A stretch of DNA of 64,000 nucleotides, taken from positions 47,417-111,416 of the forward strand of contig NZ_CAMQAZ010000006.1 in assembly GCF_946998835.1 (NCBI RefSeq), read 5' to 3'. The position numbers and the translations under genes are program-made. The DNA is from an uncultured Corynebacterium sp. GTDB lineage: Bacteria; Actinomycetota; Actinomycetes; Mycobacteriales; Mycobacteriaceae. The notes under the pieces were generated by a model. The model was given only the letters and a program-made list of their open reading frames with translations. It had not been told where the DNA came from and ran no database searches. The stretch's first letter is position 1; every line of letters begins with the position of its first letter. Shown here one piece after another: positions 48,617 to 58,277 of this stretch.

Positions 48617-50318
48617 TCGATGCCCAAAACCCAGCGCCCGGCGCGGGAGAAACCGTATCGGTCGGCGTCGCAATCTGCGTGCGGCCTCCGACTAGCTGCA
48701 TGCAGCGTTCAAAGCCATTGACGAGAGCGTCCATGCGGTCCGGGGAGTGCTGGCCTGGCAGCCACGACACGGCCTGGTTTTCCAGCTCGGGTTGTGTGCC
48801 GACGATGCGGAGTCTGCCGGTTGATGCTGCCTGGCGGGTACCTGCGGCGCGGGCGACCTTGTCACCTTTTGCTCGCCACGGTTGGATACGAAACGGGGGG
48901 CTGTCCTGGTTGGGAACTGCCACCATGGATACTTCATTGAGAGCGCGGTAGCAGTCCGCGGGGCGCTGCGGGTCGTCAGCGTAGGCAATCGCGGCGTCCG
49001 CTACATCGCCATCGGACGCGCGAAGCAAAAGAGATTCCTTGCGCACGCGCTCCCAGGCGTTACTAATTACCCGCTCGTATGTCTGCCCCGTGGTAAAAGC
49101 TTCGAAAAGGATTTCCCCGGCGCGAAGCTCTAGCGCCAGGAGCACCGCCGCGCGCGCCCACTCGTCCGACTGCATCCGACCCGAGCGGTCATCTGTCACC
49201 CATGCGACGCTGTCGCTTGTGACGGATAGGCCGATTATTCCAGCTTCGTCGCGTCGCCCGGTTTCTGCTGGGTCGATGCTGACTATGGTGGCCGCCACTC
49301 CACTGTTAGGCAGTGATGGGGCGCGGTGGCGTGCGAACCATTCAGCTGAGAAAAGGCCACCGCCGGCAGGTGTTGGTCGGCCGAGATACAGCGCTGACCA
49401 CACTCGCTCACCAACGTCATCACGGATACGCTCAAAATCCTCCACGGTTCTCCCGCGCGCTGACTCCATCGCCACACCAGGGGCGCGCCCCAGCGCGTCC
49501 GGCACCCCAGGCGTGGCTATCGCCGGGATATTCACCACACGCCACGTATCCGCACCCTTCGCCTGGTCCTGCTTCACCAAATGCCCCACAAGGTCATCTT
49601 CATGCCAGCGGGTCATGATGATAATTACCGGTGCGCCGGGGGCGAGTCGGGTTTGTGCCACGGATTCCCACCATGTGATGACCTTCTGGCGCTCGATGAC
49701 ACTGTCGGCCTCCAGCATGCCCTTGACTGGGTCGTCAATGATGAGCACGTCTGCTCGTTCACCGGTCAGTGAGCCGCCGACGCCGACGGCGTACATTCCT
49801 CCTCTATGGCCGCGGATTGACCATGATGATGCGGAAGCGTTGTCTTCTGCCAGGGAGATTCCCAGGCGGTCGGGCAGTGGGGCTCCTGTCAGGCTGTCGC
49901 GTGCGCCGGTGCCGTATTCGCGGATGATATTGCGGGCGGCGCGAGCTGTGTTTCTTGCGAGGTTGACGCTGTAGGAGGCTAGGACGATGCGCCGGTCGGG
50001 GTTTTCGATGAGGGCGTGGAGGACGCCCCAGATGCCGACGCGGGTGGTCTTGCCCTCCTGGGGGCTGATGCTAATCGCTAGGCGCGCGTCTGGTGTGGTG
50101 AGCGCCCATCTGAGTTGATGGTCGATTAGTTTTAGGGCTGGGGTTTGGATTGTTTTTGGGTCGATTGCTTGGGCTAGGTCGCCTGGGGTGGGGTAGTCGT
50201 GGGTGACGCTTTGGCGTGTTGTTTCTGCTTGGATGCGTTGGGTGAGGGCGTGTTTTTGGGCGGGGGTCCATCCTGTGGTGTGTTGGTTGATGAGGTGGGT
50301 GAGGTGGTTGGTTGTCAT
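48606..50318 (-). CDS. terL: Terminase large subunit (second copy)
   Basis: Identical to 4014-5726, with Walker A, Walker B and nuclease regions intact. Confidence 0.93.
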   Translation of the reverse strand: MTTNHLTHLINQHTTGWTPAQKHALTQRIQAETTRQSVTHDYPTPGDLAQAIDPKTIQTPALKLIDHQLRWALTTPDARLAISISPQEGKTTRVGIWGVLHALIENPDRRIVLASYSVNLARNTARAARNIIREYGTGARDSLTGAPLPDRLGISLAEDNASASSWSIRGHRGGMYAVGVGGSLTGERADVLIIDDPVKGMLEADSVIERQKVITWWESVAQTRLAPGAPVIIIMTRWHEDDLVGHLVKQDQAKGADTWRVVNIPAIATPGVPDALGRAPGVAMESARGRTVEDFERIRDDVGERVWSALYLGRPTPAGGGLFSAEWFARHRAPSLPNSGVAATIVSIDPAETGRRDEAGIIGLSVTSDSVAWVTDDRSGRMQSDEWARAAVLLALELRAGEILFEAFTTGQTYERVISNAWERVRKESLLLRASDGDVADAAIAYADDPQRPADCYRALNEVSMVAVPNQDSPPFRIQPWRAKGDKVARAAGTRQAASTGRLRIVGTQPELENQAVSWLPGQHSPDRMDALVNGFERCMQLVGGRTQIATPTDTVSPAPGAGFWASTIG

Positions 50319-50497
50319 GTGTTTGCTTGGATGGTTTCGTGTATGAATGTTTTTGTGAGTGTGAGGGCGTGGCTTGCAGAGATATTGTTATCGCGTAGTT
50401 CGTGATAGAACGCGGCGATGGTGCTGGCGTAGCTCTTTATTGCGGCGTTGTCTTGGTCTTGCTGGGTGAAGCCGTGGTTTTCGAGGAAGTCTGGCAT
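50315..50497 (-). CDS. 60-aa protein upstream of terminase (second copy)
   Basis: Same as 5723-5905; overlaps terL by 4 bp. Confidence 0.6.
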   Translation of the reverse strand: MPDFLENHGFTQQDQDNAAIKSYASTIAAFYHELRDNNISASHALTLTKTFIHETIQANT

Positions 50498-50529
50498 GGT
50501 GGGGTTTTCTTTTGTGGGGGAATAAGTAA

Positions 50530-50565
50530 AGCCCAGACTATGCCTGTGTGGTGGCAGTCTGGGCT
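50530..50565 (-). terminator. Inverted repeat before the packaging genes (second copy)
   Basis: AGCCCAGACT/AGTCTGGGCT stem as at 5938-5973. Confidence 0.5.
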
Positions 50566-50631
50566 GTGCGCGCTGGTTCACGAGCGGTGTCCGGATGCGT
50601 GCGGCATCTAAACGGTGAACCGTGGTTTATT

Positions 50632-50991
50632 TTAGCAGTTATTTCCCGTATCGCCAGGCGATGATTTCACTGAGGCCTCCTTGTTGTCCTGATACCACAC
50701 CCGGTGGTGTTCCCCGCTGGTTGGGTGCCATGGCCTGGTGTCTTCGTGTGTGATGGCGAGTTGCCCGTTAGCGTTCGACCACTGGGTTTTATCGTGGTCG
50801 GGTGTGCCGTCGGGGTTCATGCGGTGTGGCCGGGTGCGCACCCAGGTGTCACCGCGACGGACGTATTCGGGGTGTGTGTTCCCGAATGTGTCCATGAGCG
50901 TTGTGGCGTCACCGCAGACTCGGACGGGCGGGTGTTCGGCGGTGACGCCGGTGAGGTCGTTGATGGTGCAAGTGTGCAGCCACGCGGTCAA
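50632..50991 (-). CDS. Hypothetical early protein (second copy)
   Basis: Same as 6040-6399; TTG start chosen on the AGGAG site. Confidence 0.6.
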   Translation of the reverse strand: MTAWLHTCTINDLTGVTAEHPPVRVCGDATTLMDTFGNTHPEYVRRGDTWVRTRPHRMNPDGTPDHDKTQWSNANGQLAITHEDTRPWHPTSGEHHRVWYQDNKEASVKSSPGDTGNNC

Positions 50992-51048
50992 TGTTTCTCC
51001 TATCGTGCTTCGCATACCCAGTCAGTGCGGTCTCGCTTGGTGGCTGGG

Positions 51049-51321
51049 TCACTTGGCTTCTTTTCTTGCTTTTTCGATAGCGGAAAGGGCGTAGGTGAGT
51101 CCGACGCATTTTTGGGTGTAAATCGTCATTCCTACCTTGTCCCCGAGCGCATGTTCTCTGTCCCATTGGGACATCGCGTTATCCATGTGTTTTTGGGTGA
51201 TGTCCTCGGCGCGGTTGAGTGCCCCTTGCCATTTCCGGCGGTTGTCCTGCTCTGCGGCGAGCGCTGCGCGTAGCCGGGTGTTTTCTTCTTCTAGAGCGCG
51301 TACCTGGTCAGACAGTCTCAT
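51049..51321 (-). CDS. 90-aa coiled-coil protein (second copy)
   Basis: Same as 6457-6729. Confidence 0.65.
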   Translation of the reverse strand: MRLSDQVRALEEENTRLRAALAAEQDNRRKWQGALNRAEDITQKHMDNAMSQWDREHALGDKVGMTIYTQKCVGLTYALSAIEKARKEAK

Positions 51322-51559
51322 TTGTTTTCTCCCATTCAACAGCGGATTTCAGTGCCGCAATGAGTGACGGAGCCTCACATGCGGGGATTGTGATGTGCTG
51401 GCCTGCGTCTGCCGAGTAGATAGTTATTTCGTCGTCTTTGTGGCCGGTCGCGTATCGCCGGTTCACGTTTTGCCATTTGTTTTCATCACCGAAGTCCCAT
51501 TCGGCCCATGTGGTGCGGTGATATCCGGTGATGCTTTCTCGGTCTGGTTCGCGTCTCAT
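51308..51559 (-). CDS. 83-aa hypothetical protein (second copy)
   Basis: Same as 6716-6967. Confidence 0.65.
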   Translation of the reverse strand: MRREPDRESITGYHRTTWAEWDFGDENKWQNVNRRYATGHKDDEITIYSADAGQHITIPACEAPSLIAALKSAVEWEKTNETV

Positions 51560-52020
51560 TGTCCGTTCCCCCATCGGATAACGCGGCACGGGGGCATTGT
51601 GGTGGGATTTGCTTCGACGTTGTCGCCGGCCACCCACCACCGCCCCCCGTCATTGACGTATACGTCGCGGGGTTCCGTGGTGGCTTCGGCGATGGTGCCT
51701 TCTGGCGCGTCCTCGAAGTCCTCGGCAGTGCTGAGGGTCGCCGGGTCAAGGTCGAAGGATTCAGGGCGGTCGAAACGTGTCGCGCCGTCCGGGTAACTGC
51801 CGCTTCGGCAGGCGAACCGCACTTCTCCGTCACCGTCGGGCTCGCTGGAGATAATGATTCCACGCCCGTATTCCGGGTGTGTTGCCCAGCGCCCGAACAG
51901 TGACTCCGGCTCCGGCTCCGGCTGCTCTTGCTGTTTGAGCGATTCGAGTTCCGCCGAGAGCGCTTCGAGCACAGCTTCCGCGCTGTTGATGCGCTCCTCA
52001 AGATCAGCGATGTTGCTCAT
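51556..52020 (-). CDS. 154-aa acidic hypothetical protein (second copy)
   Basis: Same as 6964-7428, with the coiled coil and EP-repeat linker. Confidence 0.65.
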   Translation of the reverse strand: MSNIADLEERINSAEAVLEALSAELESLKQQEQPEPEPESLFGRWATHPEYGRGIIISSEPDGDGEVRFACRSGSYPDGATRFDRPESFDLDPATLSTAEDFEDAPEGTIAEATTEPRDVYVNDGGRWWVAGDNVEANPTTMPPCRVIRWGNGQ

Positions 52021-52372
52021 TGGGTTCTCCCCTCTTGTGGTCTATCCACGCGACTGTGTTGTCGTCGCCGTTGGCTAGGCAGTGGTTGCGGTATTCGTCG
52101 GCGATTTCCTCAAGGTTGGTGGTGTGCCCGCGTGCTGGCGTGCCGTCCGGGTTCCACGCCCGGGGTAGGTCATAGCGCAGGGTGAGGATTGCGGCGGGTG
52201 TAAAAGCGGTTTGCGTACCACCCCCGGCGCGTGGCCACATGATGCGGGCCTTGACCCCGCCGGTGCTGTGTGAGATGGCTCGGAGGATGCCGAGGGTGCC
52301 GTGTGGGTTTTCGACCCACATTCCGGTCAGGTTCTCCCACTGGTCTGGTGGGCACTGGTCGAGTGTGGTCAT
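52004..52372 (-). CDS. 122-aa hypothetical protein (second copy)
   Basis: Same as 7412-7780. Confidence 0.65.
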   Translation of the reverse strand: MTTLDQCPPDQWENLTGMWVENPHGTLGILRAISHSTGGVKARIMWPRAGGGTQTAFTPAAILTLRYDLPRAWNPDGTPARGHTTNLEEIADEYRNHCLANGDDNTVAWIDHKRGEPNEQHR

Positions 52373-52518
52373 TGCATGTCCTTGGCGTGTTGGATGAGGG
52401 CTGTGGCGAGGGCTTCGAGGTCACATGCGCGGGGTTCGGTGTATGGGAGCCATGCGGTGCCGAGGTCGCCCGCGTCGAATTCGATGCCGTCATCGTCCGG
52501 GAGCTCAATCACGGTCAT
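52369..52518 (-). CDS. 49-aa acidic protein (second copy)
   Basis: Same as 7777-7926, overlapping both neighbours. Confidence 0.65.
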   Translation of the reverse strand: MTVIELPDDDGIEFDAGDLGTAWLPYTEPRACDLEALATALIQHAKDMQ

Positions 52519-52996
52519 AGTCGTTCCTTTCGTCCTTCATGAATGCAATCCAATGGGTCTTGCTGGCACGCCCCGATCGGTGCCCATACAGGGGCTTGGC
52601 GTCGGTCAGTGCCAGCACCTCGCTGACGGGGATCTGGTACTCGTTCCACTTGAAGATCAGCGTCCCGCCGGGGCGGAGCACGCGGAAACACTCGGAGAAC
52701 CCGGCGGCGAGGTCATCGCGCCACGTCGGAAAAAGTGCGCCGTACTTCACGCGGGTCCACGAGGTTTCGCCGAGGCGCTTGAGGTGCGGCGGGTCGAAGA
52801 CGACGTGGGAGAACTGCTCGTCGGGGAACGGCAGGTTCCGGAAGTCGGCCTGGACGTCGGGGCGGACGGTGACGGTCCGACCGTCGCAGACCTCCGTGGA
52901 CTCGACGCGTTCGTCGACGAACAGCGCGCGGGCGTCGTCCGGGTCGAACCACATCATGCGGGAGCCGCACGTCACGTCGAGGACGGGCGCGGTCAC
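52505..52996 (-). CDS. DPPH-type DNA methyltransferase (second copy)
   Basis: Same as 7913-8404; CGSRMMWFD and VVFDPPH motifs present. Confidence 0.8.
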   Translation of the reverse strand: MTAPVLDVTCGSRMMWFDPDDARALFVDERVESTEVCDGRTVTVRPDVQADFRNLPFPDEQFSHVVFDPPHLKRLGETSWTRVKYGALFPTWRDDLAAGFSECFRVLRPGGTLIFKWNEYQIPVSEVLALTDAKPLYGHRSGRASKTHWIAFMKDERNDYDRD

Positions 52997-53460
52997 TGGT
53001 CTTCTCCTAGTGGTTGTGGTGCGGTGACAAATCGGCGGACGATGTTTGCGTCGTAACCGTCGCGCCGCCAAGCGTCTCTGTGTTCCCGTGCGGTTTCGTA
53101 GGAACTCCACCCCACGCCGACGAGTTCCCCGTTTGGTATCTGCACCGCGTACTCGGTGGTCATTCCGGCGATCATTGCGGCCATGCCCGGGGCGGCTGCC
53201 ATGAGTTCCGCGTCCTTCCGCATGTCGCCCATCTCCCCGATGTAGTCAAGGTCTTCGAATGGAAACTCCCCTTCGTGGTAGTCGAACCTGCAAATGCTAG
53301 CGGGGGCGTGTTCGCCGACCCAATAGGTGACAGCGAGGGTAGAAACTTCGCTGTACTGCTGTTCATAGCCAGATGTGCCGCCTTCCTGGCATTCGTGATT
53401 AGCCTCCCGCGGGCCGGGTGTGGTGCCTTCGAGTAGTTTCCTGGCTTGTTCTGGTGTCAT
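52993..53460 (-). CDS. Ea22-like hypothetical protein (second copy)
   Basis: Same as 8401-8868. Confidence 0.65.
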   Translation of the reverse strand: MTPEQARKLLEGTTPGPREANHECQEGGTSGYEQQYSEVSTLAVTYWVGEHAPASICRFDYHEGEFPFEDLDYIGEMGDMRKDAELMAAAPGMAAMIAGMTTEYAVQIPNGELVGVGWSSYETAREHRDAWRRDGYDANIVRRFVTAPQPLGEDQ

Positions 53461-53470
53461 TGGTGTTCTC

Positions 53471-53758
53471 CTAGTCGTCGTGTTCTTCTGGGGTTTCCCA
53501 GGGGCCGCAGCAGTTCTGTGACCATCGGTTGCAGGTGAGACATGGCCAATCGTCATTGATGGCTTTTTTGATGGCGTCGACTGCGGCCTGGCTTTTTTGC
53601 TTCATGTCGGAGCAGTAGATGACGGGGGCTGATTCTTTCTTGTAGCCGTTGGCAGCGAGCTTGGCACCAATTTTTTCCCACCTAGCGGCATCGGCTTCCA
53701 TGGTCTCGACGACATGGTCCGCGGTCTCGATGTTGAGAGGGACTGTAATGGGGCTCAT
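53471..53758 (-). CDS. 95-aa Cys-cluster protein (second copy)
   Basis: Same as 8879-9166. Confidence 0.65.
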   Translation of the reverse strand: MSPITVPLNIETADHVVETMEADAARWEKIGAKLAANGYKKESAPVIYCSDMKQKSQAAVDAIKKAINDDWPCLTCNRWSQNCCGPWETPEEHDD

Positions 53759-53784
53759 TTTGAGTTCTCCTTTTTATGAGGTGC

Positions 53785-53798
53785 CTATAGTGCACTAT
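53785..53798. promoter_or_regulatory. CTATAG-type operator (second copy)
   Basis: CTATAGTGCACTAT as at 9193-9206. Confidence 0.55.
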
Positions 53799-53828
53799 TC
53801 AGTGTGATGGGTGTACGTGGGTGCGCCG

Positions 53829-54248
53829 CTAGAAGGGCGGCTCGTCGCTCTTAGTTGCTGCAGGCGAGGCTGCATTCCATGGGTCGGAGGATTCCTGGCG
53901 TGGCGCTGTTTTACGCGCCCAGCGATATGAAGGGCCAATGTCGTCGACGAGCAGTTCGATGGTGTATCGCTTTTCGCCGGTCTTGGTTTCGTACTGGCGC
54001 TGCTTTAATGCACCGTGGGCGATTACCCGGTCACCTTTGCGGAGCTTATCTTCGACTTCCTCTGCCTGCTCACGCCATACAGTGCACGGCAGGAAAATGG
54101 TGTCTCCGTCTTCCCAGCGTCCGTCGCGGTAGACGCGCTCGGCTTGCGCGATGCGGAAGTTTGCCACTGGGGTGCCGTTTTTGGTGTAGCTGAGTTCCGG
54201 GTCGCCGACTAGGTTGCCGATAATTGTTGTTTTGAGTTCTCCAGCCAT
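53829..54248 (-). CDS. ssb: Single-stranded DNA-binding protein (second copy)
   Basis: Same as 9237-9656, with the DEPPF tip. Confidence 0.92.
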   Translation of the reverse strand: MAGELKTTIIGNLVGDPELSYTKNGTPVANFRIAQAERVYRDGRWEDGDTIFLPCTVWREQAEEVEDKLRKGDRVIAHGALKQRQYETKTGEKRYTIELLVDDIGPSYRWARKTAPRQESSDPWNAASPAATKSDEPPF

Positions 54249-54291
54249 GGGTGTTGTCCTTTTTCTCTAGAGTCGTGGTTTTTGCCGTGCT

Positions 54292-54402
54292 CTACAGCAG
54301 GGCGCAGATAGTAATCAGCATGAGGATTGCGCCACAGAAGATTGCATATGTACCGCATCCGAGCACTGGGGCATCGTCCGGGATGTGATTCGGGTCGGTC
54401 AT
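54292..54402 (-). CDS. 36-aa membrane peptide (second copy)
   Basis: Same as 9700-9810. Confidence 0.55.
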   Translation of the reverse strand: MTDPNHIPDDAPVLGCGTYAIFCGAILMLITICALL

Positions 54403-54696
54403 CTACTTGCCTCCGCTAATCATCAGCGCAATGTCATGGGCCTGCGTGGCCATGCCCATTGACACTGCGGACACGATGATTGCTGCGGCTGAGATGGCCG
54501 AGGTGATGCGAGCTTCGGTGGCGCTGATCGCTGGCGGGCCCGCCGGGCGGGATGCCCTGCGTCGAGGGTTGCGCTTGACCGGCTTCTTGTGTGGTGGGAT
54601 GTAGCGCGGTTCGCGGTTTCGTGGGCGCGGCTTGGCGTCGATAACTCCGACGGCGTAGGCGAGATCAAGAGCGTCATGGGGGAGTCGGTTAGACAT
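54403..54696 (-). CDS. 97-aa basic membrane-anchored protein (second copy)
   Basis: Same as 9811-10104. Confidence 0.6.
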   Translation of the reverse strand: MSNRLPHDALDLAYAVGVIDAKPRPRNREPRYIPPHKKPVKRNPRRRASRPAGPPAISATEARITSAISAAAIIVSAVSMGMATQAHDIALMISGGK

Positions 54697-54994
54697 TGTT
54701 GAATTCCTTAGTGGTCAAGTGTGTGCGGGGATTGGCGATGATGGCCTTGATGACGGTTGAGGAAATGCCGGCGGTTTCAGCAACTGCGATGGCTTCCCGA
54801 AGTTTTGCTTGAGCCTTGAGCGCGATATCGGCCCTTTCTCTGATGGTGAGGGGCTTGGTGTCAGTGTCGGGGATTTCTCCTCGGATGATGGCCATCCAGT
54901 GGGTGGAGAGTTCGTCGTCGAGTCGGATTAGGGCGTCGGTGTGGTCTGCGGAGGCTTTCCATAGGTTCGAGATAGCTGCTTGTGGGGTGCTCAT
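54689..54994 (-). CDS. 101-aa helical protein (second copy)
   Basis: Same as 10097-10402. Confidence 0.6.
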   Translation of the reverse strand: MSTPQAAISNLWKASADHTDALIRLDDELSTHWMAIIRGEIPDTDTKPLTIRERADIALKAQAKLREAIAVAETAGISSTVIKAIIANPRTHLTTKEFNNV

Positions 54995-55008
54995 GGTCTT
55001 GTGGTTTT

Positions 55009-55311
55009 CTATTCGGTTTCTTCCGCGATGATGGTGACCGTGATGGTGTTTACTGGCTCGCCTTCGTTGTAGACGTCGGTGATGTGTCCTGAGATAGTGA
55101 TTTCAACGTAGCCGTCGTTTTCTGTCTCGCTGGATACTTCGAAGTCGTGGTGGGAGCCTTCGGCTTCGTTCCAGAATTCGATGGCATCGTCGATTACTTC
55201 TTGGAGGGTGTGTCCGTTGGTGTCGAAGCTGAGGCTGTAGTCGATGCCGTTGATGTCGTATCCGGCATGAATTTTGTGCGTATCGGCGCTGATTGTGGTG
55301 TAGGTGTTCAT
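55009..55311 (-). CDS. 100-aa acidic protein (second copy)
   Basis: Same as 10417-10719. Confidence 0.62.
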   Translation of the reverse strand: MNTYTTISADTHKIHAGYDINGIDYSLSFDTNGHTLQEVIDDAIEFWNEAEGSHHDFEVSSETENDGYVEITISGHITDVYNEGEPVNTITVTIIAEETE

Positions 55312-55332
55312 GTTGCCCTTTCTTTTAGTGTT

Positions 55333-55412
55333 CTATAGGTGACTATCTGGTTCCTCGTTTGCATGGCTCCAATAATCCCTAAAGAAGACTATAGGGCACT
55401 ATAGTGCACTAT
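55333..55412. promoter_or_regulatory. Three CTATAG-type operators (second copy)
   Basis: Same arrangement as 10741-10820. Confidence 0.6.
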
Positions 55413-55413
55413 G

Positions 55414-55728
55414 TCAATTCTTTTCCATCACCCTGTACGCAACCCGCAGTGCCTCCGCCTCACGAGCCTGAGCTTGCATGCGCGCCACCCGCTCAGCGGC
55501 GAATGCAATCATCACCTGCACCTCAATCCGTGCCCGAATTCTTTTCACGTGACGCCTCGTGCATCCCAGCATCGCGCCGATGATGTCCGATGAATACCCG
55601 CGCGCAGTCAAATCCGCGACCACCCACTGCGCCTCAACTCGCTCCAACCCCGATAAAACCCGACGCCCCGACAAAACCTCTTCCGTGAGCGCCGGGTCGG
55701 GCTCCCATCTCGCTTCGTAGTCAACCAC
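55414..55728 (-). CDS. 104-aa HTH protein (second copy)
   Basis: Same as 10822-11136. Confidence 0.65.
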   Translation of the reverse strand: MVDYEARWEPDPALTEEVLSGRRVLSGLERVEAQWVVADLTARGYSSDIIGAMLGCTRRHVKRIRARIEVQVMIAFAAERVARMQAQAREAEALRVAYRVMEKN

Positions 55729-56180
55729 TAGCTACCGCCATTAATCTCGGCTTGCGCATCCTGAAGGGCCTGCGCTCGGGCAAGCTCCATGATCTTCGCT
55801 GCCGTCCCGTCAAGGTCCACGTCCATCGTTGAGGCGACCTCTAGCTGCTGCGGCGCATCTAAACCGAGCAGCTTCGCGCGCCGGTCGATGATTTTCACGG
55901 ACCGGTCGATCGCAGCTAGGTCGCCAGCCAGTGCCGCCGTCCAGCATGAACGCTGCAGGCGGTCGAGACGTGCAACTTCGATTGAGCGCAGCTGGCTGCG
56001 CTCCTCAGCACAAATGTCACTCAATGCGCTTCGGATGCGCATTCGTGCTGCGCTTGTTCCGCAGCCCATTGCTTCGCCAATCTCGGCGTATGTCGCTCCG
56101 GCAAGGCGCAGCTGCAACGCCTTTTTTCGCTCCTCTTCGCGCTCCATCTGCTTACGCGTTTTTAACGGGTCGAAAACCAT
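55728..56180 (-). CDS. HTH protein, candidate small terminase (second copy)
   Basis: Same as 11136-11588. Confidence 0.6.
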   Translation of the reverse strand: MVFDPLKTRKQMEREEERKKALQLRLAGATYAEIGEAMGCGTSAARMRIRSALSDICAEERSQLRSIEVARLDRLQRSCWTAALAGDLAAIDRSVKIIDRRAKLLGLDAPQQLEVASTMDVDLDGTAAKIMELARAQALQDAQAEINGGS

Positions 56181-56189
56181 CTCAACCAC

Positions 56190-57473
56190 CTATTCTTTTT
56201 CGCAAAAATCAATCTTCTGACCATCACGAACTGGCAACTCGCCAGTTAGATGCTGCCAACGACGGCAAATAACATCCACGTATCGTGGATCAAGTTCCAC
56301 AAGGCGTGCCGCCCCCCCCAGTTTCTCTGCAGCAACAAGCGTCGACCCAGAACCTCCGAAGATATCCAAAACAATTCCGTGTTTAGGGAGGGAATTCCGC
56401 AGCATGGCAGTAATCAGCTCGATTGGCTTCATGGTCGGATGGTCACCATTTCTGGCGGGCTTATCAACTTCGAAAACAGTCGTCTGAGAATCGTCCCCAA
56501 ACCACCTTTCACCGCCTCGTCCAAGGCGACCTTCGCCGTCGGGTGTGAACCCATACAGAATTGGCTCATGCCTGTAGTGGTAATCCGACCGGCCAAGCAC
56601 CAGTGTCGGCTTTACCCAGACAAGATTCTGGCGAACAATCAGCCCTGCATCCCGCATTGACTGTTCAAAAGTTATTCTTTCTGTGTCGGCGTGCGCTATA
56701 TAGACGGGTGCTCCATGTTTACTCGCCTCAACTAATGTCTGGAATGCATCGTGCAGTAATGCACTCAACCCCTTTGAGCCGTCATTTTGGATTGTTAGTG
56801 CATCTTTCGTTTTTCCCACGTAGCTAACGCCATAAGGTGGATCTGTCCAAATGCAGTCCGCGAGCCCATCGTAGACAAGTCTGTCTATTATCTGTTGTGA
56901 GTCAGTTGAGTCGCCACACAGGACGCGATGATGCCCGAGCTCGAAAACATCTCCAAGTCGTGAAATCGGAGGGGTTGACTCGTCAGGTGTCGCGTCGAAA
57001 TCCTCCTCGACAAAGCTTTCCGAAGCGCTCATGGAATCGAGTTCTCCAGCCAACTCGGCTAGGTCGTCGTAGCCATAGCCAGTTCCATCAAGGTCATGGT
57101 CGATTGATTCTAGGAGGTCGAACAACGTTTGATTGTCATAGTCGCCGAGGTCAGCCGTGCGGTTATCTGCGAGAACAATGCGGTTCGCCCGGTCGTTATC
57201 AACATCCACGATCCAGCAGTCAACCTGCCGGTACTCTGCACTATCTGGGTTCTGCTCTGTCAACAATCGCATCGCCTTTAGCGTGTGATTCCCGGCGAGA
57301 ACCTCCATCGGCCGATTCGTGTACGTGCCGCGATTGACTACGATTGGCTTATATAGCCCATTCGCAGCGATACTAGCTGCGATTTCTGTTACGTTTCCGC
57401 GCCGTGGGTTCTTGTGAAAGTTATTGAGTTTGTCGATACGGATTGTCTCTGGTGTTCCGATTCCAGCTGTCAT
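56190..57473 (-). CDS. ParB-like / DNA methyltransferase fusion (second copy)
   Basis: Same as 11598-12881, with ParB-like, DPPY and FGGSGST regions. Confidence 0.85.
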   Translation of the reverse strand: MTAGIGTPETIRIDKLNNFHKNPRRGNVTEIAASIAANGLYKPIVVNRGTYTNRPMEVLAGNHTLKAMRLLTEQNPDSAEYRQVDCWIVDVDNDRANRIVLADNRTADLGDYDNQTLFDLLESIDHDLDGTGYGYDDLAELAGELDSMSASESFVEEDFDATPDESTPPISRLGDVFELGHHRVLCGDSTDSQQIIDRLVYDGLADCIWTDPPYGVSYVGKTKDALTIQNDGSKGLSALLHDAFQTLVEASKHGAPVYIAHADTERITFEQSMRDAGLIVRQNLVWVKPTLVLGRSDYHYRHEPILYGFTPDGEGRLGRGGERWFGDDSQTTVFEVDKPARNGDHPTMKPIELITAMLRNSLPKHGIVLDIFGGSGSTLVAAEKLGGAARLVELDPRYVDVICRRWQHLTGELPVRDGQKIDFCEKE

Positions 57474-57496
57474 TATGTCGTCCAATCTGTAGTGCT

Positions 57497-57512
57497 CTAT
57501 AGGTAACTATAG
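57497..57512. promoter_or_regulatory. CTATAG-type operator (second copy)
   Basis: CTATAGGTAACTATAG as at 12905-12920. Confidence 0.6.
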
Positions 57513-57516
57513 GTTT

Positions 57517-57897
57517 TTATGGTGAAACGGCTTCGATGGATACTCGCAGGCGAGCGTCAGTTTCATTCAAAGGCTCCTTGTGGGGCGTAATCGTCGGCAT
57601 CCATTCAGTGACAAACGGCGGGCAATCGTCCGGTACGACACCCGCATCGACCAAGCCGTCCACGACCGCTTTTTGCGTCGGCATGAGGTTCGACGGGTCG
57701 CGCCGTCGCCTATCTCTCGGCAGGTACTCCATGCGTACGACGATTCGCTCTAGCGGGGGTATCTTCGCTGACTTGGCTAGCAGGAATGCGTCGCGTCTTA
57801 TTTGCCGCGTAATCCGCGCCTTCTGCGCCCAATGCAGACGTTGATTCGCCGATAATGGCGGCTTCGAATAGGGCAGTACCAGTGTCCATGTCGTCAC
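57517..57897 (-). CDS. rusA: RusA-family resolvase (second copy)
   Basis: Same as 12925-13305. Confidence 0.82.
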   Translation of the reverse strand: MTTWTLVLPYSKPPLSANQRLHWAQKARITRQIRRDAFLLAKSAKIPPLERIVVRMEYLPRDRRRRDPSNLMPTQKAVVDGLVDAGVVPDDCPPFVTEWMPTITPHKEPLNETDARLRVSIEAVSP

Positions 57898-58277
57898 AGG
57901 TAGTCCTCTCGTTCTGGCTTGCGTGGGTAGTGGTCGCCCTCCGCCTCTGCGATGGCGCAGTCTTGCTCCCACCGGCGCATAGCGCGACGGAACTCGCCCT
58001 CTGGCCCTGACTCCTCCGCTCGACGCTTCCGCGCCCATTTTGCGCCTTCTAGAATCAGCCCTGGGGTGGGGGTTCGCCCGAATGTGTCAGTAGCGAAGAA
58101 CTCGAGGACTCCTGCTTCCAGCTCCTCCCAGGTGTATCCGCGTCCATCGAATACGAGGAACCATCCTGTTGCCATCATGTCGCTGGGGACAGGGAACCGT
58201 GGGTCGATGGTGTGGCACTGGCTGAGGATGCGGCGGACATGCGCTAGGTCCTCTGGAGTGATGCTTATGTGAGGCAT
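57894..58277 (-). CDS. 127-aa replication-region protein (second copy)
   Basis: Same as 13302-13685. Confidence 0.6.
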   Translation of the reverse strand: MPHISITPEDLAHVRRILSQCHTIDPRFPVPSDMMATGWFLVFDGRGYTWEELEAGVLEFFATDTFGRTPTPGLILEGAKWARKRRAEESGPEGEFRRAMRRWEQDCAIAEAEGDHYPRKPEREDYL